Assembly (NCBI RefSeq): GCF_030035675.1
Contig: NC_084482.1
Location: forward strand, 219,441,943-219,505,942
DNA length: 64,000 bases
DNA from: Rhineura floridana
Taxonomy: Eukaryota; Chordata; Lepidosauria; Squamata; Rhineuridae
Direction: 5' to 3'
Shown here: positions 30,660 through 53,165 of the stretch, piece after piece
How positions within the stretch are numbered: position 1 is the stretch's first letter
Layout: the number at the start of each line of letters is the position of its first letter
The notes under the pieces: generated by a model
Seen by the model: the letters and a program-made list of their open reading frames with translations, nothing else
The model's database searches: none
What the model was told of the DNA's origin: nothing
Made by a program: the position numbers and the translations under genes

Positions 30660-30850
30660 GCCTTCTGTAACCTGGTGCCCTCCAAGTATTGCTGGTCTTC
30701 AACACCCATCAGCCCCAGCCAGTATTGTCAAACTCAAGGGATGATGGGAGTTGTAGTCCACAACATCTAAAGCAGGTGTGAGGGCTTTGGCCCTGAAGAT
30801 GTTGCCGAACTACAACTCCCATCTTCCCTGGCCATTGGCCGTGCTTCCTG
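30660..30850. mobile_element. Foldback element of the ACTACAACTCCCAT type, degraded
   Basis: GGGATGATGGGAGTTGTAGT and AACTACAACTCCCATCTTCC are inverted to each other around a CAACATCT segment. This is a common squamate hairpin repeat, but this copy is rearranged and has no clear ends. Confidence 0.45.
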
Positions 30851-31227
30851 GGTCTGATGGACATTGAACGTCTAAAGGTTCACTTGAATTATACAAGTGG
30901 ATGGTACCAAACATGTGTCTTGCTTCTGCAAATAGTTCAACCCCTACTCCTTGCCCAGTAGGCTGAACCAGACTGAATGCAGAGCAGTATTCTTTTTCCC
31001 TGTTTCCCATGGCAAGACTTAGAGGCGTTTTGCATCCCCAGGGAGTTCTGAGTTGGAGTAATTTGACTGAACCCACCTCTTTTTTTCTTTTTTTTACAAT
31101 GTGTGCAAAACCTATTTTTTTGCCAACTGTCAGGGACATAGCATGGAATTAATATCCGTGTTGATTAAGTTTTTAGTTACACGCATGATGAAAAGGGTTC
31201 AGTAACAAAGCCTGAAATGATTCACAA

Positions 31228-31430
31228 GTTTATTTATTTATTTATTAACTTTATTTATACCCCGCCGTTTTTCCAAATTGGAACTCACGGCGGCATCCAG
31301 ATAAAAGACACATACAATTAAAAACCTATCAAAAATAAAAGCATATAATACATAAATGAGTAAGTATAAACAAATATAATCAAAAAATGAACTCTATAAT
31401 AGCATTAAATTGTTTCTAATTGAACATATA
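31228..31430 (-). mobile_element. L2 LINE 3'-end fragment
   Basis: TTTATTTATACCCCGCCG and AACTCACGGCGGCATCC are the reverse complement of the L2 3' signature, preceded by the (TTTA)n tail. Confidence 0.65.
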
Positions 31431-31639
31431 GCGGCTACAAATCAGTTTGGTAGATAGATGCGTAACATTTTTATTTAATGGTACCAAAGAGCTCAAACAT
31501 TATCAGCTAGACACCCATAATTTGGGATTTGCGGTTTCCATGGTACTTACATTTTATTCAATCTATAAAAGGTAAATCTTTGACTTTTGTTTTATGAGAA
31601 AGAATTCCAATAGACTGGTTGGAGGAGGGCCTCTGTGGT

Positions 31640-31917
31640 GGGCAGGAAGGAAAGGCTTTGGGGAAGCAGGAGATAAGGGGGGAGAGGGCTGGATGGGCCA
31701 AGGGTGACAATAGACACAAGAGGTGTCCAAGCATGGAGAAAAGTCTGGAAGAAACTGGGGAGGCCTCTGAGAGAGATTTGGGGCCTAACCTTTAATGCCC
31801 TGTGTAGATCGAGCATCCTGAAGGAAAGTGAGCCCCAAAGAAAACAACACAGGAAAGGAACATGCCATTTTTAAAATTAGATTGAGGCTGCTTATAATAT
31901 TCAAACGCCTGGAACCC
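31640..31917. repeat. Partial duplicate of 33330-33606
   Basis: The segment containing AGGTGTCCAAGCATGGAGAA, GGGGCCTAAC and GAGGCTGCTTATAATATTCA occurs twice within 2 kb upstream of gene B. The left copy stops at CCTGGAACCCAAATAG, where an RTE fragment begins. The right copy runs on to the leader exon. Confidence 0.7.
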
Positions 31918-32075
31918 AAATAGCAAAAATAGAGATGGATTGATTCCATAAAGGAAGCCACAGAGCTGAACTTACAAGATCTGAACAGGGTGGTTCATGA
32001 CAGATGCTCTTGGAGGTCGCTGATTCATAGGGTCGCCATAAGTCGTAATCGACTTGAAGGCACATAACACACACA
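31918..32075 (+). mobile_element. RTE (BovB-like) LINE 3' end
   Basis: GAGATGGATTGATTCCATAA, TTCATAGGGTCGCCATAAG and TCGACTTGAAGGCA match the 3' end of the minus-strand RTE at 49777-50449. Strong 5' truncation. Confidence 0.7.
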
Positions 32076-32281
32076 TACACTTCTTCAAGCATAGGCTATG
32101 AACTAAAACCTCAAACTTGCTGGAGGGTCAGGCTGATGGCGGCCTAGTTGCAGAGGTTTACTGGCCACTGGCGTTGCCATGGAGATGGCCTAGGCTGGAT
32201 GCAAACACATCATTATGACTTCATGAATGATGTCACAAGCAGGATAAACTCCAGGTCTTAGCACAGGCTTAATCACTGCTA

Positions 32282-33140
32282 GAGGGAGAGAATATTGAAG
32301 GGGAAGTGGGGGAGCTTTCTTCATTCAAATTCTGGGCAAAGAAAGAATTAGGCCAAGAGAGGAGGAGGCTGGAGCGTGCAGAGGACAGAGAGGTGCAAGG
32401 GGGGGAGGATTTGGTATTTTTGTTGCGGGGGTGAGGGAAAAGGAGGGAAGAGCCCCACTCCCCCCTTTACCTCTGGGGGTCCCTGGTGCATGCAGTCCAT
32501 TTGCAAAGCAGGGTCCGAAGTGCCACAGGGTTGGCCTTGCAAGGTCCTCTTGGAAGCCAGAACCCGGGCAAGGGGATGCAGCTTTGCAGGGGGGGACTTG
32601 GGGGTGGCTGTATGTTGGGGGGGTCGATGTCCTGCGTTGGTTTTGAGTGCCACAGGTGGAGGAGGGCAGCTGCCTTTGCAATTCCTGGGCCTGATAGGGG
32701 ACTGCTTTTTGGGAGGGGGAGGGGGTTGATGGAAGAGCCCCCCTTCGCTCTGGGAATCCATAGAAACTTGGGCTGATCCACGCAGTCCAACTGCAAAGTG
32801 TGGCCAAAACTTTCCACTGCAGCTGCCCCCCTGACAAACCCCTTTTGCAGATCAGTCCAGACACCCCAGGGATGATGCGCAGCTCAGATAGGGGGAAAAG
32901 GGGGGGTGCCCAGAACTGGAGGAAGAGCCACTTTTGGATTTCTTAAACTGGAAGAAGAGGGTCTGGTCAGTTTCCCACCTGCCAGGCAAGGAAAAGGGAG
33001 AGATGGAGAGAGGAATCTGAAATTGACCAGGCTCCGAATGGGCTTCTAGAAGCTTTCAAGGCAGAGGATGGAGGAAGTGGGTGAATAAATGCCCCCTCCT
33101 CAGCTGGACTGGAGGGGAAGGGGCTTCTCCAGACATCCCC
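32282..33140 (+). promoter_or_regulatory. GC-rich upstream block of locus B (copy 3)
   Basis: Matches 7740-8690 with several internal gaps, including AATATTGAAGGGGAAGTGGG, CCCGGGCAAGGGGATGCAG and CTAGAAGCTTTCAAGGCAGA. It lies 0.6-1.4 kb before the leader exon of gene B, as copy 1 does in A. Confidence 0.4.
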
Positions 33141-33725
33141 TTGAGAGTGTGTTGGAGGGGAAGATTGAAGCCCCCTTGGGGTGGATCCCAGCTGCTCTTG
33201 CAGGATTTGAGAGGTAGAACAATGGAACCAATTACCTAGGGAGGTGGTCGGCTCTCCAAGCTTTAAGTTGAATTCCTGCATCGAGTCCTGGTGTGACTTG
33301 ATGGTATGTAGTATTGCTGAGCCAACTAACCCTCATCTTTGGGGAAGCAGGAGATGAGAGAGGGGGGGTCCAGGATGCTGGATGTGCCGAGGGTGGCAAA
33401 AGACACGAGGTGTCCAAGCATGGAGAAAAGTCTGGAAGAAACGGGGGAGGGTTCTGGGAGAGACTTGGGGCCTAACGTTTAAGGCCCTGTGTAGATCAAG
33501 CATTCTGAACGAAAGTGAGCCCGAAAGAAAACAACACAGGAAAGGAACATGCTATTTTTAAATTTAGATTGAGGCTGCTTATAATATTCAAACCCCTGGA
33601 ACCGAAATATGCATGAAGGATGAAAACCCTCCCATCTCCTGTCTCTCCTGCAGGCCCTTGAGAGCTGCTCTCTACGTGGGAGTCCCAGAGCTGGCCTAGT
33701 TTACGCCTCCCTCTCAGGCAGCGCC

Positions 33726-44507
<10,782 letters not shown>

Positions 44508-44703
44508 AAGAATCCACACAAGGGAGAAACTATATGAATGCAGGGAGTGTGGAAAGAGCTTTGGAGTGAGTATATTCTCTGCCTCCGTTCCATCTTCTGA
44601 ATCAGGATATGCTGTGCAGGTAATGGACAGATGTCTGGAGGCAGTGATGGGCTGGATGGAGGCCAACAAACTGAGGGTGAATTCTAAGACAGAAATGCTG
44701 TAG
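44508..44703 (+). pseudogene. Gene B out-of-frame tail: half finger joined to L2 remnant
   Basis: In the frame left by the 5-nt deletion, [20 protein letters not shown] continues without a stop into FGVSIFSASVPSSESGYAVQ, VMDRCLEAVMGWMEANKLRV and a stop after KTEML. This is the clearest example of the finger-to-L2 junction in a single open frame. Confidence 0.75.
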
Positions 44704-44840
44704 GTGGGAGGTTCCCTGTACCTGTATTGGATTTAAAAATATATAAGGTATGAGGTACGTGTTTTGTTTTGTTTTGATTGTTGGTGTTTTTGAGATATAT
44801 GGGAGGTGAACAATCTTTGGAAATAAACAAATGATAATCC

Positions 44841-45130
44841 CAGTGGCGACACTAGGGGGGTGCGTGGGGTGCGGACCACACCAGGTGACATCTTCAGAGG
44901 GGGGTGACTCTCAGCTTTAATTTTAAAAAAAATAAGTTTCTAGGTGGTCTGGTTCTCGAGATATGCATAAAAATGTCAGCCGCCACCCAGTGGCGTCACT
45001 ATGGGGTAGCGGGGGGTGCGGACCACACCAGGTGACACCATCAGAGGGGGGTGATTCTCAGCTTTAATTAAAAAATTAAGTTTCTAGGTGGTCCAGTTCT
45101 CGAGATATACATAAAAACATCAGCCACCCC
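44841..45130. repeat. Doubled left end of the hAT-like element
   Basis: The first 147 bp (44841-44987) and the next stretch (44988-45130) are copies of each other, both opening with CAGTGGCG(A/T)CACTA and containing TGCGGACCACACCAGGTGAC and a CTCGAGATAT motif. Either the terminus was duplicated or one copy inserted beside another. Confidence 0.8.
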
Positions 45131-45920
45131 AGTTAAACCTTTTTTTAAACTACTGTATAGCACTTTGTAGCTTTAACCCCGCCCATTCAGGATTGCAGCC
45201 AATCAGCGAAGTGTTTGTTTGACCTGTGGCAGTGTCTAGTAAACCTCATTGCAAGGCCAGAAAATGGTGGTCCCCCCCCCCGTTTATGTGAAAATATATA
45301 CATTTATATATTATATATAAATATATACAAGTATATACATTTCAGTTTTTTCCCCTCTTGCATGTAGGAGTCAGATCCTGGGCAGTGTTTTGAAAACCTT
45401 CCCAATACTTGCTTTTGTGGGGGTAAAAGCATTGCTAATCCCATATGTCCAGAGTAAATCCCATTGAATTCAATAGGATTTACTTTTGAGTAGACAAGGT
45501 TATGAATGTGCTGAAAATCAATGGGCCTTTGGAGTGAATGTAAAAAAGAATTGTGTTTGTGTTGTCTTTCTGTTCCCCTCCCCTCCAGTCCTATTTTAAA
45601 GCAAGTAGGCAGGGCTTACTTAGGTATTACAGTTTTTATTCTGTAGGAAACTAATACTGATTTTTAAAAAACTAATACTGATTTTTCTGCAATGACCAAC
45701 TGGTTTGACAATAAACTATTATATGGGCTGTATATATTTATACATCTGCAGTGTGTATGTGTGTGTAGTCTTTCCAACAACCCTGTGAGGTAGGGTTGGA
45801 AACCAAGGCAGCTCACAACAAGAAATAAAGCCATTTAAAATCCAATAACCATAAAGCAAGAATAAACAGTTGGAAAACAGCCTAAAGAGGCATGATTCTG
45901 AATTTTGGGTTGGGTGAATG
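45131..45920. other. Interior of hAT-like element, no gene
   Basis: AT-rich with TA runs near 45284-45330. I see no coding frame or known family. Confidence 0.4.
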
Positions 45921-45924
45921 AAGT

Positions 45925-46150
45925 TTATTTTATTATTTGATTTATATCCCGCCCTTCCTCCCAGTAGGAGCCCAGGGCGGCAAACAAAAGCACTAAAAGC
46001 ACTTTAAAACATCATAAAAACAGACTTTAAAATATATTTAAACATCTTTGAAAATATTTTTTAAAAGCTTTAAAAAACATCTTTAAAAAAAAGGCTTAAA
46101 AACATATTAAAAAGCAATTCCAACACAGACTCAGATTTGGATATGGTCTC
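45925..46150 (-). mobile_element. L2 LINE 3' end inside the hAT-like element
   Basis: ATTTATATCCCGCCCTTCC and GGAGCCCAGGGCGGCAAAC are the reverse complement of the L2 3' signature, followed by the A-rich L2 3' UTR to AAGCAATTCCAACACAGA. Confidence 0.75.
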
Positions 46151-48120
46151 AACTTAAAAGAACAAGTTCCTTATCACTTGAGGCTGTAGTTCTCTGCACA
46201 CTTCCCAGTTTGAGTAAGCCCTATTGAATATATTGGGATTTGCTTCTGAGTAAACAAACATCGGATTGCACTATAAATATATTTACAGATTGTGTAATTC
46301 ATAAACATTTGATAGTCATGTTTATATAAATATTTCTTCATACTGTGTCCCAATAAGTATTTGATTTCACACTATGGTTGTAGCTGATAGTTTCCTCTAC
46401 ATTTTAAGTGTGCCCTTCTTCCTGGGGGTGGTCATGGTTCTCCCTTGTTTTCATCCTGAGGGGAGGATAGGCTGAGAGATGGTGAGTAGCACATTTAAGG
46501 TCTCTTCACCTCCCCCCCTTTTTTATTTGTATTTATTTTATATTTCTCCAATGTCTTTCCCTGGCTGTTTTTATGTATTTTAAATATTTTTAGATTAAAT
46601 AAACAGGAAATCATAATTGTGAACCTCCCTAAAAGCAATTTACCTATCTTTATGTTTTGGCAAAGTGATGGTGTGAAGGCATGCTGGTAGAACAAGAGAC
46701 CATGTTTGAGGCATGTTATAAGGTGTTTGAGGACTTTGTCACACATTACTTTTTGAGACCTGTAGATTCATGTTGGAAAGAACACATTCACGTATTGAAT
46801 GGTGGCTTGGGTGCTGTTTCTTCAGTCTACACTGCATGCGTAGGGAAGGTGATACATCATCTGGCAGCTAGCTTCATAACGTGAGAATGAAAAACATTTG
46901 GATCACCATTCACTTGTTTACGTTTCTCACTATTGAGACCACTTCATATATTACATTTTCATACACAAAAATTTAATCTTTGTATAGGAGTATTTTGTAA
47001 AATGTGAAGGACAGTGGCTGCCCAGTCAGTATAACCAGTGTGCAAGATCTACTCAGCCACTGTAATTGCCTTTTTGTTTTGAGTGCCCTTTTGTCTGGGT
47101 CTTGGTTCAGGTGTGTATCCAACTTTGATGTGCTTATGGAAGGGGTGTGCAAGTAGTTCCCCCCCAAGTGTGGAGGCTTGGTCAAACATTGTGTTATGGA
47201 AAACCAAAGTCTGTGTGAAAGTACATATTTGGGAATGCCATCAGTGTAATCCTAAACACACTTAATAAATAATATCGAACTTGCACATCACAAAATATAT
47301 TACGGTCATGTCCATAAGCACCAGGAGGGTAGTCGCCCAGGGGATCTTAGTCCCTCTGCTATTTTGGGAGCAGGGTCCCTATGTCTCCAAGCATCCTACA
47401 GTCAGCATGAAAAGGGAGTGTGTTAGTCACTGAGAAGAGTCTTCTAATAGGCTTCCTTGCCTTTCCTGCTGATTGGAGCCAATCAGAGTGAAAGGAGGTG
47501 AGTCAGCCACTAAGAAGACTCTTCTCAGTTGCTAACGCTCTCCACTTACATGCTGATTGGCTCCTAGAGATGTTTGTTGTTGTGAGAGAATGCATTAACA
47601 AAGATCTCATTCTTAATCCAGGAGTAAAAAAGGGTGTATGTGGCTGCAACTATCATGAAGGGACTCTGCACTTCTGAATTTTCTACTAAACAACTGATAA
47701 ATACCTATGTAACTTTGTGTCTGGAGACTTATTAGTAAGAATCACTTTCCATAACTGTAAGGAGGTATGTCCACACGCATGCATCCCAGGCACCTAAATG
47801 AGGGGTGAGAGCAGCATAGGGACATAAGCAGATGTCTTATACCAGGGATTCCCAAACTTTTCTTCTACATAGACCACTTGAAAATTGCTGAGGGTCTGAA
47901 AGTATCTGAAAATTTACTATGGGCATATGCAAGATAATTAACTCCCATTAGTGATAAGAGCAAGAATTTGGGCTGTGCATATGATATTGTAATTTAAAGG
48001 TGTAATTTTAATTTTGCTAGTTGTTTATGTCACTACTATTGCCATTACATTCAGTGATATACGGGAATTACGATTTACGAGTAACATTAGTACAAAAAAC
48101 ATTACTAAGGATTCTGTATG
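46151..48120. other. Interior of hAT-like element, mostly unassigned
   Basis: No supported gene. The stretch 47395-47575 resembles 6955-7100, including paired CCAAT motifs (GATTGGAGCCAATCAG). The region near 47855-48010 opens with a GGGATTCCCAAACTTTTC motif of the kind seen at the ends of other hAT-like repeats. Confidence 0.35.
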
Positions 48121-48199
48121 GTCTGGTACAGGAGGAGGTCCATGGGGGTGACACCATGAGTTACCGCACCGGGTGACACCAACCCTAGTGACGCCACTG

Positions 48200-51100
48200 A
48201 ATAATCCTTGTATGTGATGGCTAGTTTACCAGGTGCTTCCATATCCTATATCCTTTAAATATTGATTGTATTCATTTCCCTTTTTAAAACTTGACTTTAA
48301 ATGTTGATTTGTATTGACAATTTTAATCTTTGGTTTTTTAAAAAAACTTCAGGAATATCCAGATTTCGTTAAATAATAAATGAAGTAAATAAACAGTTGG
48401 TTTCACTTGATTATGGTATTCTGTGGGTTTTTATGTATAACATGGTTTTGATATTCCTTTGACATTTTTTGTGTGAGCTATGCTAACATCTTTCAGAAAC
48501 TGAACTGCATTCACTGGTCTTCTGCTGATGTATTTTCAGTACGTTCTTCTATGCTGATTTCACCCCCCAGGTGTATCTGGTCACGACCTTCTTTCCTTGT
48601 CGGGCACATGAAGGTCTTCGCTTTCAACTGGTACTCATAGCAGGAAGGGAGTGAGAATTGGGTCTTGACAGCAATTGCTTAGTAAAACTTCATTCTCCAT
48701 GCAACGGAGGGGCCTTTTGGGAAGGCAGCAGGGTTGGGTGAATTCTCTCCTTAATATCTTGGGGAGCCACTGTTTGTCAGGATAAGCAGTCCTGGACCAG
48801 ATATATCAACGGTCTGGTTCACTAGAAGGTAAATGTAGATGTGCACAATCTTGAGGAGTAACTAATCCATGTTGTGTGTTTGTTAATTACGCTTCCTTCT
48901 ACGGTCTCGGAGGTAGTATGCTTCTGAATGACACTTGCTAGGGATTGCAAGTGTGAAGATGACGGAGGTTGGTGAACTGGGTCATCCACAGACAAGGGAG
49001 GTGTTTCTACATTATGGGGGAGGGAATGACTCCCCAGTTATAAAATATAATAGCTTAAATACATTCTCAAGTATTTTAAAGCTTGAGCGACTCAGGGACC
49101 AGATTGCTGAAAGGCTCGCTTGCACCATCCCGTCCTTCCTGTATCTTAGGATCTAGCCAGTAAAGGTGATTAGACTAGTGACCCGGTGTGAAAGAGGGAT
49201 GTATAGAAAATATCCATCTATTTTTATCCATATTTTCATAAAATTTTGGATTTTGTCTGAAAGTAGCTGCTGCCACATATGCTAGGAAAGGCCTGAAACT
49301 ATGGCCCCATCTGCACTAGACCACAGCCGAGAGAGCCTCCGCCAGCTCAGTCAGAGAAGCTGCCGGGGAGCAGGCTGGACTTTACACCACCAGCAGCCAT
49401 AGTTTCCTGTCTCCTTGGCCCGACACCAGGTGCAGGCCCTCACAGCCAGCTCCAGGACAGAGTGGTTTCCTGGTGACAGCGATGGAAGTTCTGCAGACCA
49501 CAGCAACTCCTCCCCCCCATCCCTGCAGCCTCTGCTGGAGTTGCACTGAGTATCCAGATGGGCAAAGCTCGATCAGATCAACTCCTCCCAGATCTTAGGA
49601 ATGCACACCAAGTCAGCACCTTCATAGTCAAAGGGTAGCTAGACTCACCCACCCAGGGCTCCTTGGATTGCTGCCTGCCCCCACAGCCAAGTAATCCCTT
49701 CATGGTCCACCGACAGAGGAGCTCCCTCCCCAAGGATCCTTTCTCCAGGGCCCCACACAAACCTGGAATCAGCCCTATCCCTTGTTATTTGCCTTCAAGT
49801 CGATGATGACTTATGGCGACCCTATGAATCAGTGACCTCCAAGAGCATCTGTCATGAACCACCCTGTTCAGGTCTGTGGCTTCCTTTATGGAATCAATCC
49901 ATCTCTTGTTTGGCCTTCCTCTTTTTCTACTCCTTTCTGTCTTTTCCAGCATTATTGTCTTTTCTAGTGAATCATGTCTTCTCATGATGTGTCTAAAGTA
50001 TGATAACCTCAGTTTCATCATTCTAGCTTCTAGTGATAGTTCTGGTTTAATTTGTTCCCACACCCAACTATTTGTCTTTTTCGCAGTCCATGGTATGAGT
50101 AAAGCCCTCCTCCAACACCACATTTCAAATGAGTTTATCTTTTATCCACTTTTTTCACTGTCCAACTTTCACATGCATACATAGAGATCGGGAATACCAT
50201 GATCAGAATGATCTTGACTTCAGTGATACATCTTGGCATTTGAGGACCTTTTCTAGTCTCTCACAGCTGCCCTCCCCAGTCCTAGCCTTCTTCTGATTTC
50301 TTGACTATTGTCTCCATTTTGGTTAATGATTGTGCCGAGGTATTGATAATCCTTGACAAGTTCAATGTCCTCATTGTCAACTTTAAAGTTACATAAATCT
50401 TCTGTTGTCATTACTTTAGTCTTCATGATGTTCAGCTGTAGCCTGTCCTATCTCTATTTCCACATTATGTGAGAGGACAGAAAAGGATTCCATGCAAGGT
50501 TGCTAGTGTGTTGGATTCTACACTTTCTGGTCTGTAAGCTCCAGAGCCCAGCAGTGATCAAGACCTGAGGTGGGAAGCTGCAGGTGTTCTGAGCTTGCTG
50601 TCGAGAGACCGCCGAGTGTGAGGCTGTCAGACAGACACCCACAGAACAACCTCCCATAGCAGCAGGACCTGTAGAGATGGAACCAAGATGCTCACAGCCT
50701 CTTTGTCCTGAGCCTGAGAAACCAAATGCCTCCCATAGTACCTCTGTGGTCTAAAGGCACAGGGAGAACATCAGGCAACACCCATTGCTCTGCTCTTTTC
50801 AATTAAGACACATGCATCAGCCACGCTCCTGGCCGATGCATGATTGACATGAGTCAGAAGGGGAGAATCTTACAAGCATAAGGTCTCCAATAACAATTGA
50901 CCTTACTACGCGCAATTAACCCTACCATGTGCACAGAAAGTTGCTCCCTTCAGACTAATGACAATCACGCTTGGGCCAGAGAACGTGGCTGGTGAGCATA
51001 GCATCATGAAGCGGGTGGAGCTAGCGCCATGTATGTCCATTTGCCCTTTCATGAATTGAAGCTGAACTTCTGAACAGAGTTTGGGGAAACTCAGCCCTGT

Positions 51101-51495
51101 AGCAGTTCAAAAGCAGTTTTAGTCAAGCATCTTTGGGTGACTCAGGACAGGAGGCAATAAGGTAAAATAATTTCAGATCAATGAACCAGACAGAAATAGG
51201 GATCTCTCCAAACAGGGCAAATGGGCATTAAAGTGGCACATTTGGTTCACTGCAAGAAAGTGTAAAACGATGCACATTTGGGGCAGGGGGATACTGATTT
51301 CACATATACCCTAATGGGATCTGAATTGGCAATGGCTGACGAAATGAGACCTTGAGGTCCTACAGCATAGCTTGCTGAAGATAGCACCCCAGGCTGTAAA
51401 CACACTAGTCACCAGATCAAAGCGTTTCCATTAGCCACACCTGGAGGGGTTGATCTGCTGATCAGCTGCAAAATCTCTTTAAAGCTGTTTAAAAA
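48200..51495 (+). other. 3' flank of gene B, paralog of 17630-20270
   Basis: AATAAA hexamers at 48375-48380 and 48388-48393 are the likely original poly(A) signals, now separated from the gene by the hAT-like element. The rest matches unit A very closely apart from the RTE insertion. No gene is visible. Confidence 0.65.
49777..50449 (-). mobile_element. RTE (BovB-like) LINE 3' portion, present in B only
   Basis: The minus strand encodes WCWRRALLIPWTAKKTNSWV, MKLRLSYFRHIMRRHDSLEK and KRGRPNKRWIDSIKEAT, the C-terminus of an RTE/BovB protein. CCTATC flanks both sides, and unit A has the uninterrupted site near 19225. It is inserted after the duplication and 5'-truncated. Confidence 0.85.
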
Positions 51496-51540
51496 AAACC
51501 ACTTGTGAAGCAGTTTGCCAACCAATGTTTCCAAAATGAT

Positions 51541-51656
51541 CACAGCTTGGAAAAGTTACTTTTTTAAACTACTACTCCCATCAGACCCAGCCAGAATGGC
51601 CACTGGATTGGACTGATGGGAGTTGTAGTTCAAAAAAGTAACTTTTCCAAGCTCTG
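51541..51656. mobile_element. Short hairpin hAT-type element, present in B only
   Basis: 116 bp. The arms CACAGCTTGGAAAAGTTACT and (complement) AGTAACTTTTCCAAGCTCTG pair along most of their length and include AACTACTACTCCCATCAG/CTGATGGGAGTTGTAGTT. Flanks AAAATGAT and AAAATGGA match at six of eight bases. Absent from the matching block at 25463. Confidence 0.78.
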
Positions 51657-51717
51657 AAAATGGATACATTAGGGGAATGTGTGCACAAAAATTAATATAT
51701 GAGCGGAAATAACCTCG

Positions 51718-51860
51718 CCAGACGTCCTCTTGGGAATTTGTTGGAGGAGGATATCAAAGCTTCTCTGGCCAGATTCGCCCAGTGAGGAGTGCTGAGGGCC
51801 TCTCTCTGCTGATGCTACCAGCCTGGCTCCTGCCCAGCCCTCACCGCTTACCTTGGGAAC
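51718..51860 (+). other. Remnant of the region before a leader exon
   Basis: CCAGACGTCCTCTTGGGAATTTGTTGGAGG resembles 8620-8660 and 33130-33160, upstream of the leader exons. It may be the truncated start of a further unit whose gene is gone. Confidence 0.35.
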
Positions 51861-52635
51861 ATCACATTGGCAGGAGAGCCCACAGTGCTAGACAGGCTCC
51901 ATAGTACAATAGCTGGGCAATGCTCACAACAACTCTGTAAAGCGGGCCAGGATGAGAGTCTATGTAATGCAGTGGTTAGAGTGGGGAGAGAGGTGACGAA
52001 TTTCCCCCCACCCTTAAGTATGTTCTATAAGAAAGTGGACCTTGGATCAAGGTTTCCCAGACTGTGTTCTGCAGTCCGTCAGTGGTCCATGGGTGGAAGA
52101 TTCTTTTAAGCTACTTTGTAATGGCAAATATAAGGTTCTGCTTCATTTGAGCCGCATGTTATGTTAATAATATGTCAGTTGTATATGTCAGGAATGAGTT
52201 AATTATCCCACTGTTGTCACCCTTTCCAGGGCATCCAACTGACTTCTACGTGGTTTTTCTTCTTGTAGACCAAGAGCAGAGGGTGACAGAAATGTCTGCA
52301 AAACTTTTAGCAGGTGCCCTTAGAATAAGATCTATAATGGTACCTTGAGTTTTAATCCATTACAATTCCTTTTTTTATTAGTTGTTAGTTCTGCTTATCC
52401 ATCTCTCTTATGTTGGAATGTGGATTTATCAATTTCACTGATTGGTATCTTATAGAAATCCTAGCAGGAAATCTGCTTAAGCTGTATATTTGCTTTTTAA
52501 TTGCTTTTATTGTATACATTTCAATTTCAGTTGCTCGTAGTTAATGCAGTTGAACGTTGATTAGGATAAACATATTTTTAAATGTTTTTTCAGTCATTTA
52601 TATTGACTGTGGTCTTTAAAAATGTTATCTTTAAT
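51861..52635. other. Stretch without recognisable gene
   Basis: AT-rich in its second half. No coding frame or splice structure is supported. The right part may be PLE 3' UTR leading to the motif at 52690. Confidence 0.3.
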
Positions 52636-52775
52636 ATGTTTATGGCCCCTGTGTTGGCTCCATGACTCTAATTTGGGTTTGTCTGAATGTTTTTAGCTCC
52701 TGAGGAAGGAAAGCATCTCTGAAACGCATAGAGCATTTCAATAGATCTTCACTTAGCACCAGAGCCTGTCCTCTT
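52636..52775 (+). mobile_element. Possible PLE 3' tail with variant hammerhead-like core
   Basis: TTTTTAGCTCCTGAGGAAGG, then TCTCTGAAACGCATAGAG, has the same order as TTCTAGCCCCTGATGAAGG...AAGCTGAAACGCG at 58005-58045. The CTGATGA core is CTGAGGA here and the stem II pairing is poor. Confidence 0.35.
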
Positions 52776-52781
52776 TGTGTA

Positions 52782-52925
52782 TGAACATAAGAAGAGCCTG
52801 TTGGATCAGGCCAGTGGCCCATCCAGTCCAGCATCCTGTTCTCACAGTGGCCAACTAGTTAGGCATGGGAAGCCCACAAGCTCAAGAGCACTCTCCCCTG
52901 CTGCGGCTACCAGCAACTGATTTTT
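52782..52925 (-). mobile_element. CR1 LINE 3'-end fragment
   Basis: GAACATAAGAAGAGCCTG, TTGGATCAGGCCAGTGG and CACTCTCCCCTGCTGCGG: reverse complement of the CR1 3' UTR. Confidence 0.78.
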
Positions 52926-53109
52926 CGGAAGATTTGTGGCTGAAGAGAGGAAGTGGCACATCAACCGTATTAAATATTCACATTGATTTGTCCTTGAATT
53001 TGCTTTGTATGTGGTATTGGGTCCCCTGTCGCCTTGGAAACATCCACATTGACTGCAATGCCACAGCGACTCAAAGTCCATCATGCAGAATGTGAACATT
53101 CCTCTACAA

Positions 53110-53165
53110 CAGCCTTTCCCAACCAGTGTGCCTCCATATGCTGTTGCACCACAACTCCCATCAGC
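53110..53165. repeat. Truncated half of an ACTCCCATCAG hairpin repeat
   Basis: CCTTTCCCAACCAGTGTGCC to CACAACTCCCATCAGCCT is one arm of a common squamate foldback repeat. The other arm is missing, and a CR1 element begins directly after it. Confidence 0.5.

Larger units (their letters stand above)
44841..48199. mobile_element. hAT-like 3.36-kb non-autonomous element, present in B only
   Basis: Terminal inverted repeats CAGTGGCGACACTAGGG (left) and the complement of CCCTAGTGACGCCACTG (right). GATAATCC (44833-44840) and AATAATCC (48200-48207) form an 8-bp target duplication with one mismatch, as in hAT. No transposase frame is visible. The interior is AT-rich, with LINE scraps and a CCAAT-rich piece. 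Gene A has the empty site near 17628. Confidence 0.78.

Noticed and set aside
46681-46884. 67-codon open frame inside the hAT-like element as transposase
   Set aside because: No hAT transposase or BED-finger motif is visible; the frame is short and isolated.
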